From: Lachnospiraceae bacterium
GTDB lineage: Bacteria > Bacillota > Clostridia > Lachnospirales > Lachnospiraceae
Reading direction: 5' to 3'
Assembly: GCA_003507655.1 (NCBI GenBank)
Contig: DNUZ01000018.1
Span: 1-19,910, forward strand
Length of the DNA stretch: 19,910 bases
The position numbers and the translations under genes were made by a program. The notes under the pieces are model-generated. The model was not told the DNA's origin. It saw only the letters and a program-made list of their open reading frames with translations, and made no database searches. How positions within the stretch are numbered: position 1 is the first letter of the stretch; every line of letters starts with the position of its first letter. Positions 13,642 through 19,910 of the stretch are shown here, piece by piece.

Positions 13642-13863
13642 AAGTACAAGTCAGGGAATCCTGCTGTGACTGTAGCGGCAATATAGAAGTTCCCACACTC
13701 TGCCCCAGTATCAGAAATTCCCGGACAGGACGTCCGGGAAAGGTGCTGCCTGAGTCAGGATGACGAATCAGCACCGGTTTCGTACGGAGCCATAACCCAG
13801 AGCAGAGTGAGCGGAACTTCTGATTGCCGATACCGGAAACAGCAGAGACGCTGACTTGTACTT
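13642..13863. repeat. large foldback element or structured RNA
   Basis: A 222-nt segment folds into a long rod capped by three hairpins. The helices are 13642-13654 with 13851-13863 (13 bp, perfect), 13661-13667 with 13839-13845 (7), 13672-13682 with 13823-13833 (10 pairs around one G-A mismatch), 13685-13693 with 13813-13821 (9) and 13696-13703 with 13802-13809 (8). The head carries 13718-13726 with 13732-13740 (9), 13742-13748 with 13769-13775 (7), 13754-13757 with 13761-13764 (4) and 13776-13779 with 13794-13797 (4). It is GC-rich beside an AT-rich cassette. A TATAAT lies at 13629-13634, but no -35 and no terminator are evident. It occupies most of the gap between the cassette and the spoIIE promoter, and 13864-13974 otherwise shows nothing notable. 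Confidence 0.75.
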
Positions 13864-13974
13864 CACGCAAATATAAACATCACCCCCTTCAAAAACATCA
13901 ACTCCCTAAAAACCCATAAATACGGGAAACGAAGTAAAATTTTGGAGAAAAGTTTTTTAGAACGATTCCGCACT

Positions 13975-14007
13975 TTGACAAACATCGCAAAAGAATATCA
14001 CTATAAT
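13975..14007 (+). promoter_or_regulatory. spoIIE promoter, Spo0A-type with 21-bp spacing
   Basis: Perfect TTGACA (13975-13980) and perfect TATAAT (14002-14007) are separated by 21 bp, too wide for unaided sigma-A. The B. subtilis spoIIE and spoIIG promoters share this wide spacing and depend on phosphorylated Spo0A. TTCCGCA (13966-13972) and TGACAAA (13976-13982) each differ at one position from an 0A box (TGNCGAA or its complement). Confidence 0.75.
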
Positions 14008-14055
14008 AGCCTTCAGTCGCCCGCAAAGGGAAAAAACAGGATTGGAGGTTTTTTT

Positions 14056-15885
14056 ATGAAAAGAATCAGGACAAAAGAGATTATTCTATATGTATTGGGA
14101 ATATTGTTTTGCAAGGTGGAGATCGCAGACTGCTATCCGTTGATACCGGCATATTTTACGGCACTCTATATCAGTATGGAAAGCCGTTGGCTGACGCTCG
14201 GGGCGTGTTTTGTGGGAATGGCATCTTTCCTGCCGGTAACACAGCTTACCAAATACGGAGTGGCAATGGCGGGAATTATCCTGATCATCCATCTGATCGA
14301 ATGGGTAGATAAAAATTGCAGAGCCAGATATGCGGCAGTGACGGCGGGAGCGGTGACAACGCTGATATCGCTTGGCGGTAATCTGCTGTCCGTAAAAGGA
14401 AGAGGATACATCACCACTTCTATATTAGAAGGAATTTTTATATTTGCAGTCGTCAGTTTAGGGTGCCGTGTGCTACATATGCTGCTGCATGGCAAAGAGA
14501 TCATGGAGATCGCAAAAGAAGAAGATCGGAAAGAGCAACGTCTATTAAATTATGCAGAATCGTTCAACGGACTGTCTGAGGCATTTGTGAAAATGAGTGC
14601 CGGGCAGGAAAAAGCATCGGAGGAGGAAATCGGACAGGTACAAAACGAGATTACCGGAAAAATCTGTGTGTCCTGTGACATGTGCCAGGTCTGTTGGGAA
14701 AAAGACAGTCCGATCTACGGTCTGTTTGGCAGTCTGATGGAGTCGATAGAAAAATTCGGAAGAGCAGAAAAAGAATATGAGGACAGGCTTCGGGACTGCT
14801 GCCCGTATGCAGACGATATCACGAGAGAAGCGGTCCGGATATTTGAACGGATGAAAGTCAATGCGGCATGGTATAACAGGTTGTTGAGCAACCGGGAAAT
14901 GATAGCCCAGCAGTTAGACGCCATGGCATTTATCATGGAAGATTGTGCAAAGGATTATGAAGATCTGACCCTGCAGGAAAAAAATATGCTGTCGCAGGTG
15001 CGTTTTTTAGCAAAAGACCGGGGCTTTCTTATCAGTAATATCCATCTGTATCAAAAACAAAATGGGAGACTGCAACTGGTTACAACGGTACGGACAAAAG
15101 CGGGCTGTCAGCCGGTCAAGGAATATAGGGAAGCAGTCAGCCGTGGAATGGGAAAGACGATGATACAGCACAAAGACAGCAGAAATCTGATCGGTATCGA
15201 GCCGTGTAAAATTGTCTTTGAGGAAGATACCAAATATCATACGATCCACGGAGTCGCACGTCTGACGAAAGATGAGGCGGTGGTTTCCGGTGATAATTTT
15301 TCATTCTTAGAATTAGAAAACGGGCAGGATATTTTATGTCTGTCGGACGGTATGGGTTCCGGTATCGATGCGTGTAAAGAGAGTGAGACGGTCATAGAGC
15401 TGATGGAAAAATTTTTAGAAGCAGGTTTTTCCAAAGAAACGGCGATCCGCATGATGAATTCGGCGATGGTCATCCGCGGAGAGGAGGATATTTTTTCAAC
15501 GATCGATATGGCAGCAGTAGACCTCTATGAAGGAGAGGCAGAATTTTATAAAGTGGGAGCGGCGGCAACATTTATCAGGAGAAAAGAAGGAGTAGAGTGC
15601 CTGTTATCCACCAGCCTGCCGGTCGGAGTGTCCTATAAAATGGAAATAGATGGAGTAAAAAAACAGCTGGAAGACGGGGATTTTCTTGTCATGGTATCCG
15701 ATGGTGTGCTAGAATATCTCCATGTGGATGAGCCGGAAGAGACGATGGGAGAGATCATAGAATCTTTAGATACGAACAATCCCGGCAGACTTGCAAAGGG
15801 AATTTTAGAGCGGGTAATGCTCTATACAGGAGGAAAAGTAATGGATGACATGACCGTGTTAACGGCAGGCATCTGGGAGAAATAA
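14056..15885 (+). CDS. spoIIE: stage II sporulation protein E, PP2C phosphatase
   Basis: This membrane-bound serine phosphatase dephosphorylates SpoIIAA to activate SigF in the forespore. It also contributes to asymmetric septation. Residues 1 to about 145 are hydrophobic with several membrane segments, followed by a helical regulatory region. The PP2C domain occupies the last third: LSDGMGSG (from about 428), MVSDGV (about 545) and DDMTVL (about 596) carry the metal-binding aspartates. At 609 residues it is much shorter than the 827-residue B. subtilis protein, mainly in the membrane part. A CVSCDMCQVCW cluster (about 203-213) sits between the membrane and phosphatase parts. GGAGG (14044-14048) supports ATG 14056. 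An upstream in-frame TTG (13942) would lie before the promoter. Its stop overlaps the tilS start. Confidence 0.93.
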   Translation: MKRIRTKEIILYVLGILFCKVEIADCYPLIPAYFTALYISMESRWLTLGACFVGMASFLPVTQLTKYGVAMAGIILIIHLIEWVDKNCRARYAAVTAGAVTTLISLGGNLLSVKGRGYITTSILEGIFIFAVVSLGCRVLHMLLHGKEIMEIAKEEDRKEQRLLNYAESFNGLSEAFVKMSAGQEKASEEEIGQVQNEITGKICVSCDMCQVCWEKDSPIYGLFGSLMESIEKFGRAEKEYEDRLRDCCPYADDITREAVRIFERMKVNAAWYNRLLSNREMIAQQLDAMAFIMEDCAKDYEDLTLQEKNMLSQVRFLAKDRGFLISNIHLYQKQNGRLQLVTTVRTKAGCQPVKEYREAVSRGMGKTMIQHKDSRNLIGIEPCKIVFEEDTKYHTIHGVARLTKDEAVVSGDNFSFLELENGQDILCLSDGMGSGIDACKESETVIELMEKFLEAGFSKETAIRMMNSAMVIRGEEDIFSTIDMAAVDLYEGEAEFYKVGAAATFIRRKEGVECLLSTSLPVGVSYKMEIDGVKKQLEDGDFLVMVSDGVLEYLHVDEPEETMGEIIESLDTNNPGRLAKGILERVMLYTGGKVMDDMTVLTAGIWEK

Positions 15886-17288
15886 TGTTAGAAGAAGCAA
15901 AGAAGTTTACAAAAGAACATCATATGATAGAAGAGGGCAGCCGGGTCATAGCGGGAGTGTCGGGAGGAGCCGATTCCGTATGCCTGCTGCTCCTTCTGTT
16001 AGAACTGCAAAAAGAAATGCCGTTTGAACTGCGGGTTGTCCATGTGGAGCATGGGATCCGCGGACAGGAGAGCCTTGCAGACTGTGAATTTGTAGAAAAA
16101 ATGTGTGGCAGGCTTGGCGTTGAATGTAAAAGCCATCATATTGATGTGCCAAAAGAGGCAAAACAGTGTGGACGGACGTTAGAAGAAACGGCACGGCTTA
16201 TGCGCTATGAAATTTTTGAAAAAGAAGCCGAAAGCTGGGACGGGGCAAAGATCGCAGTTGCCCATAACCGCGGAGATGATGCGGAGACAGTGCTGTTTCA
16301 TCTGATCCGTGGAAGCGGATTGTCGGGAATGCGGGGCATCCTTCCGGTACGAGGGAATGTCATCCGTCCGCTTCTGCATACCGGACGGGAAGAAATCCTG
16401 TCTTATTTAGAAGAAAAAAACCAGCCTTATTGTGTGGATGCAACAAACCGTGATGAGCATTACACCAGAAACTGCATCCGGGCGCAGATCATGCCAAGGC
16501 TGATCGAAATGAATCCGCAGGCAGAAGCCCATATCCAAAAGACCGCAGACATTATGAAAGAAGCGGAGTCCTATATAGGAAGGCAAACAAAAAAGGCGGC
16601 AGAAACCTGTGTGAGCATTCATGGAGATGACATTCTTATAAGAAAGGAACCGTTTGAAACACAAGATCCCCTGATAAAAAAAGAAGTGCTAAAGCTGGCA
16701 TTAGAACAGGCAGCGGGTGCGATGCAGGACATCACAACCGTGCATCTTGAGCTGCTCGAACAGCTTTTTTCCAGTCAGTGCGGAAGAAGGATATCCCTGC
16801 CTTATGGAGTGCAGGCATACCGTATCTATGAAGGGATCAGACTGTGCCGGGAAACAGAAGCAGTGCAGGATAGCATAGGAGAAGTACTGTGCCCCAAAAG
16901 TGAGATCGAACAGGCAGGAACAGAGGGAATCTCCTGTGGACCATTTACGATGCGATTGTTAGAGGACACAGCTTTTTCACAAGAAATTCCGCAAAAAACG
17001 TATACGAAATGGTTCGACTATGATAAGATAAAGAGTGATTTGTCAGCAAGAACCCGAAAAGAGGGGGATTATATTTGCTGTAATGAAGAGGGGAAGACCC
17101 AGAAGCTGAAAAAATACTTTGTCAATGAAAAAGTAGAGGCAAAGGAGCGGGGCAGAATTCCGCTTTTAGCAGAGGGAGCCCACATACTCTGGATTGTCGG
17201 GTACCGTATCAGTACCTATTATAAGATAAGTCAGGAGACAAAAAGAATATTAGAAGTACGATTTAATGGAGGAAAAGAAAATGACTGA
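15885..17288 (+). CDS. tilS: tRNA(Ile)-lysidine synthetase
   Basis: This enzyme modifies C34 of the CAU-anticodon tRNA-Ile to lysidine, using ATP and lysine, so that AUA is read as isoleucine. The PP-loop SGGADS is at residues 26-31. It is followed by VVHVEHGIRGQES and the conserved AHNRGDDAETVLFHLIRGSG and RPLLHTGREEIL. The 467-residue length includes the C-terminal domains (an arginine- and lysine-rich tRNA-binding region, KWFDYDK and RTRKEGDYI). ATG 15885 shares its A with the spoIIE stop (TAATG), and GGGAGA lies inside spoIIE, so translation is coupled. An essential housekeeping gene placed directly behind a sporulation gene must also have some vegetative expression. I did not find an obvious promoter inside spoIIE. 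Confidence 0.94.
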   Translation: MLEEAKKFTKEHHMIEEGSRVIAGVSGGADSVCLLLLLLELQKEMPFELRVVHVEHGIRGQESLADCEFVEKMCGRLGVECKSHHIDVPKEAKQCGRTLEETARLMRYEIFEKEAESWDGAKIAVAHNRGDDAETVLFHLIRGSGLSGMRGILPVRGNVIRPLLHTGREEILSYLEEKNQPYCVDATNRDEHYTRNCIRAQIMPRLIEMNPQAEAHIQKTADIMKEAESYIGRQTKKAAETCVSIHGDDILIRKEPFETQDPLIKKEVLKLALEQAAGAMQDITTVHLELLEQLFSSQCGRRISLPYGVQAYRIYEGIRLCRETEAVQDSIGEVLCPKSEIEQAGTEGISCGPFTMRLLEDTAFSQEIPQKTYTKWFDYDKIKSDLSARTRKEGDYICCNEEGKTQKLKKYFVNEKVEAKERGRIPLLAEGAHILWIVGYRISTYYKISQETKRILEVRFNGGKEND

Positions 17289-17808
17289 ATCAGTTCGGGT
17301 GTTGATTCCAGAAGAGGAAGTCAACAAAAGAATTAAGGAAATGGCAGAAAAGATCAGTGCCGATATCGGAGATGAGACAATTACGCTGATCTGTATCCTG
17401 AAAGGCTCTGTATTTTTGTCCTGTGAACTGGCAAAAAATATCAAGGGGTCGGTCATGCTGGATTTTATGTCCGTAACAAGCTACGGAGATGATACAAAGT
17501 CAAGCGGAGTAGTGAAGATCATCAAAGATTTAGATGACCCGTTAGAGGGCAAAAATGTATTAGTTGTGGAAGACATTATTGATTCAGGAAGAACCCTGAG
17601 TTATCTATTGAAAAATTTAAAGGCACGAAATCCGAAAAGTTTGAGATTATGCACGCTTTTGGATAAACCGGATCGCCGGGTGGTAGATGTCAGTGTGGAT
17701 TATGTCGGATTTGAGATTCCGGACGAATTCGTAGTTGGTTTTGGACTGGATTATGCACAGAGATATAGAAATCTGCCTTATATTGGAGTGCTGGAATTTA
17801 ATGAGTAA
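17281..17808 (+). CDS. hpt: hypoxanthine phosphoribosyltransferase
   Basis: This purine salvage enzyme converts hypoxanthine or guanine and PRPP to IMP or GMP. The type I PRTase PRPP loop VLVVEDIIDSGRT spans residues 93-105, with E97, D98 and D101 in place. The early loop LKGSVFLSCELA and the DFMSVTSYG flexible-loop region are typical. LLDKPDRRVVDVSVDYVGF and FVVGFGLDYAQRYRNLPYIG complete the base-binding end. The 175-residue length is normal. ATG 17281 is chosen because GGAGG (17268-17272) is 8 nt upstream. An ATG at 17266 overlaps that site. It overlaps the tilS end by 8 nt. The tilS-hpt-ftsH order is conserved in Firmicutes, and in B. subtilis HprT with TilS also regulates ftsH expression. 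Confidence 0.95.
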   Translation: MTESVRVLIPEEEVNKRIKEMAEKISADIGDETITLICILKGSVFLSCELAKNIKGSVMLDFMSVTSYGDDTKSSGVVKIIKDLDDPLEGKNVLVVEDIIDSGRTLSYLLKNLKARNPKSLRLCTLLDKPDRRVVDVSVDYVGFEIPDEFVVGFGLDYAQRYRNLPYIGVLEFNE

Positions 17809-17822
17809 AAGGAGGTTTCTAA

Positions 17823-19649
17823 TTGAAGAAAAATTATAGAGGAATCGGATTTTATATCGGGCTGGTTCTGATTGTGATCCTGGTCTGGTATCTGTTGGGT
17901 AACAGCCAGGATACGGCAGGCGCATACACCTATGCAGAATTTGAAAAAGCATTGGACAAAGATGAAGTGGTAGCAGTTACGATACAGCAGAACCGCGAGA
18001 TCCCGACCGGAGTATTGCGGATCACATTAAAAAATGAACAGAGTGTCAAACTGAATGTTTCCGATGTAAACGATGCACAGCAGTTGATGGAGAAATATGA
18101 TTTTGATTCTTATGTCATGCGGAATGTGCCGTCGGAGAACTGGCTGACATCCCTGTTACCGCTGCTAGTAGTATTTGCGGCAATGTTCATCCTGTTTATG
18201 ATGATGAATAATCAGAATGCCGGAGCAGGCGGCAACTCCAAAATGATGAATTTTGGAAAAAGCAGGGCAAAGATGAGCACCGATGAGAATAAGAAGGTTA
18301 CCTTTGACAATGTAGCGGGACTGCGTGAGGAAAAAGAAGAGTTAGAGGAAATCGTAGATTTCCTGCGTTCCCCGAGAAAATATACAAAGTTAGGTGCAAG
18401 AATCCCGAAAGGAGTCTTATTAGTAGGCCCTCCGGGAACAGGTAAGACCTTACTTGCAAAAGCCATCGCAGGAGAAGCAGGAGTGCCGTTTTTCAGCATT
18501 TCCGGTTCAGACTTCGTAGAGATGTTTGTCGGAGTCGGAGCTTCCCGTGTCAGGGATTTATTTGAAGAAGCCAAGAAAAATGCACCGTGTATCGTATTCA
18601 TCGATGAGATTGATGCAGTGGCAAGGCGCAGAGGAACCGGAATGGGTGGCGGTCACGATGAACGTGAGCAGACGTTGAACCAGCTCTTAGTAGAGATGGA
18701 CGGTTTCGGTGTCAATGAAGGCATCATTGTCATGGCAGCAACGAACCGTGTGGATATTTTAGACCCGGCAATCATGCGTCCGGGACGTTTTGACAGAAAA
18801 GTGCATGTGGGAAGACCGGATATCGGTGGCCGTGAAGAGATCTTAAAAGTTCATGCAAAAAATAAACCGTTAGGCGATGATGTAGACTTACAGCAGATCG
18901 CACAGACAACCGCAGGATTCACAGGTGCAGATTTAGAGAACCTGTTAAACGAAGCGGCGATCGTAGCGGCAAGAGAAGACCGTGCCTATATCGTACAGGC
19001 AGATATCCGCCGTTCCTTCGTAAAAGTCGGGATCGGGGCGGAGAAGAAGAGCCGTATTATCAGTGATAAAGAGAAAAAGATCACGGCTTATCACGAATCA
19101 GGACATGCGATCTTATTCCATGTACTTCCGGATGTCGGACCGGTATATTCCGTATCGATCATACCGACCGGAGCAGGAGCGGCAGGATATACCATGCCAT
19201 TACCGGAAAAAGACGAAATGTTTAATACCAGGGGCAGAATGTTACAGGAGATCACAGTAGACTTAGGCGGACGTGTGGCTGAGGAACTGATCTTTGATGA
19301 CATTACAACAGGTGCATCCCAGGATATCAAGCAGGCAACGGCATTAGCAAGAGCAATGGTAACGAAGTTCGGTATGTCCGAGGATATAGGACTGATCAAC
19401 TATGCAAACGAGGACGATGAAGTATTCATCGGACGCGATCTTGCACATACCCGTGGTTACGGCGAGGATGTTGCATCCAAGATCGATGCCGAAATAAAAC
19501 GAATTATTGACGAATGCCATGAAGAGGCAAAGAAGATCATCAGTGCACACAAAGATGTGTTAGATGCCTGCGTAGAGCTTCTTTTAGAAAAAGAGAAGAT
19601 CACCAGAGAAGAGTTCGAAGCACTGTTTGAAAACCGTTCCGGACTGTAA
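17823..19649 (+). CDS. ftsH: ATP-dependent zinc metalloprotease FtsH
   Basis: This membrane-anchored AAA+ protease forms hexamers that degrade membrane and regulatory proteins. In B. subtilis it is needed for sporulation initiation. The 608 residues contain membrane segment 1 (about 9-26), an extracytoplasmic domain and membrane segment 2 (about 103-124). The AAA module has Walker A GPPGTGKT (from about 202), Walker B IVFIDEID (about 256-263) and the second region of homology [20 protein letters not shown]. The zinc site is HESGH (424-428), with the third ligand expected in the [14 protein letters not shown] region. The start codon is TTG 17823, set by a strong AAAAGGAGG (17807-17815) 7 nt upstream. 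No in-frame ATG is nearby. It lies 14 nt after hpt. Confidence 0.97.
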   Translation: MKKNYRGIGFYIGLVLIVILVWYLLGNSQDTAGAYTYAEFEKALDKDEVVAVTIQQNREIPTGVLRITLKNEQSVKLNVSDVNDAQQLMEKYDFDSYVMRNVPSENWLTSLLPLLVVFAAMFILFMMMNNQNAGAGGNSKMMNFGKSRAKMSTDENKKVTFDNVAGLREEKEELEEIVDFLRSPRKYTKLGARIPKGVLLVGPPGTGKTLLAKAIAGEAGVPFFSISGSDFVEMFVGVGASRVRDLFEEAKKNAPCIVFIDEIDAVARRRGTGMGGGHDEREQTLNQLLVEMDGFGVNEGIIVMAATNRVDILDPAIMRPGRFDRKVHVGRPDIGGREEILKVHAKNKPLGDDVDLQQIAQTTAGFTGADLENLLNEAAIVAAREDRAYIVQADIRRSFVKVGIGAEKKSRIISDKEKKITAYHESGHAILFHVLPDVGPVYSVSIIPTGAGAAGYTMPLPEKDEMFNTRGRMLQEITVDLGGRVAEELIFDDITTGASQDIKQATALARAMVTKFGMSEDIGLINYANEDDEVFIGRDLAHTRGYGEDVASKIDAEIKRIIDECHEEAKKIISAHKDVLDACVELLLEKEKITREEFEALFENRSGL

Positions 19650-19775
19650 AAGGCAGATTACAAAGAAAAACAGCGAAAATACACGAAAATTGTGAAAAAT
19701 GAATTCTAAAAAAGAAGGGTATGTAAAAAGGGTCTGTATAATCTGTACAGAAAGTTCGTGAAAAAATTATCAATT

Positions 19776-19809
19776 TTGTGCACACTTATCTGTAGACAGA
19801 TGCTACAAT
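19776..19809 (+). promoter_or_regulatory. candidate promoter after ftsH
   Basis: An extended -10, TGC-TACAAT (19801-19809), lies downstream of a -35-like TTGTGC (19776-19781) at a wide 22-bp spacing. The spacer holds the palindrome ATCTGT-AG-ACAGAT (19788-19801), a possible operator. Between 19650 and 19775 I see no gene, only A-rich sequence and an isolated TATAAT (19737-19742). Confidence 0.45.
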
Positions 19810-19814
19810 AATAA

Positions 19815-19909
19815 CCGTAAAAACCCCCCAATACATTACATAGTTTTTGCTATACCCCATAGTAAAAATACCTTCTCCTAAAAAGACAGCGTTCGAAGCT
19901 GTCTTTTTT
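19815..19909 (+). ncRNA. candidate small RNA with C-rich motifs
   Basis: A transcript from the candidate promoter would run about 95 nt to the terminator at the window edge and contains no plausible coding frame. It shows a C6 run (19824-19829) and a 10-bp hairpin with an ACCCC loop (19844-19853 with 19859-19868, one G-T pair). The single-stranded CCTTCTCCT (19871-19879) is complementary to Shine-Dalgarno-like AGGAGAAGG. This layout resembles Firmicute C-rich regulatory RNAs such as RsaE/RoxS, but I see no direct homology. It could instead be the leader of a gene beyond the window. Confidence 0.4.
19880..19909. terminator. intrinsic terminator at the window end
   Basis: AAAAAGACAGC (19880-19890) and GCTGTCTTTTT (19898-19908) form a perfect 11-bp stem with a 7-nt loop and a T tail. 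The A and T tracts on both sides allow it to act on either strand. Confidence 0.9.
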
Positions 19910-19910
19910 A

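Noticed and set aside
13642..13863. Retron msr-msd or group II intron as an explanation of the foldback
   Set aside because: No reverse transcriptase frame nearby, no recognisable domain V, and no intron boundary sequences.
13628..13870. 80-codon minus-strand frame inside the foldback element
   Set aside because: No ribosome site, and the extensive base pairing explains the sequence better. It is probably mis-annotated as protein when the element occurs elsewhere.
1..19910. CRISPR arrays, tRNA or rRNA genes, transposase genes
   Set aside because: No regularly spaced repeats, no cloverleaf with T-loop GTTCRA pattern, and no transposase or integrase motif were found by eye on either strand.

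Overview
The window looks like chromosomal DNA from a spore-forming, low-to-moderate GC Firmicute, most likely a Lachnospiraceae gut anaerobe (my inference). The reasons are strong AGGAGG ribosome sites throughout, a T-box before proS, sporulation genes (a CotS-type kinase fold, yabP, yabQ, spoIIE), and the gene order divIC - spoIIE - tilS - hpt - ftsH, which is conserved across Bacilli and Clostridia. I cannot fix the genus from sequence alone.

Region 1 (1-1130) is a graveyard of gene fragments. It holds a possible C-terminal scrap, a frameshifted small protein on the minus strand, and the C-terminal part of one GNAT acetyltransferase followed by the N-terminal part of another. Region 2 (1145-3252) is proS under a proline-specific T-box, with an extra structured leader of about 400 nt between the T-box terminator and the start codon. 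Region 3 (3299-8888) holds the CCA-adding enzyme, a CotS-like spore coat kinase-fold protein, a PEGA-domain lipoprotein and a phosphoglucomutase. Region 4 (8914-10673) is the HU - rqcP - yabP - yabQ - divIC cluster.

Region 5 (10673-13865) interrupts the conserved divIC-spoIIE neighbourhood. It is an AT-rich cassette with its own promoter: a WXG100 protein, a 367-residue protein ending in a glycine/alanine-rich hydrophobic segment, a DUF4176-like protein and a five-segment membrane protein. The cassette resembles a type VII secretion (T7SSb) toxin/immunity locus without the secretion machinery. It is bracketed by a palindrome/terminator cluster (10673-10833) and a large foldback element (13642-13863). 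Region 6 (13975-19910) is spoIIE, tilS, hpt and ftsH, tightly packed or overlapping, followed by a possible small RNA with a terminator at the window edge.

The observations I rate highest are these. (1) The WXG100 cassette and its putative membrane immunity protein. (2) The 222-nt foldback element with nine helices. (3) Two sporulation genes (cotS-like and yabP) whose Shine-Dalgarno is buried in a hairpin, where the 5' arm overlaps a mother-cell-sigma-like -10 element. Read-through mRNA would be silent, while mRNA started at that promoter would be translatable. (4) A spoIIE promoter with perfect -35 and -10 hexamers but 21-bp spacing, the hallmark of Spo0A-activated promoters. (5) A C-rich small-RNA candidate after ftsH.
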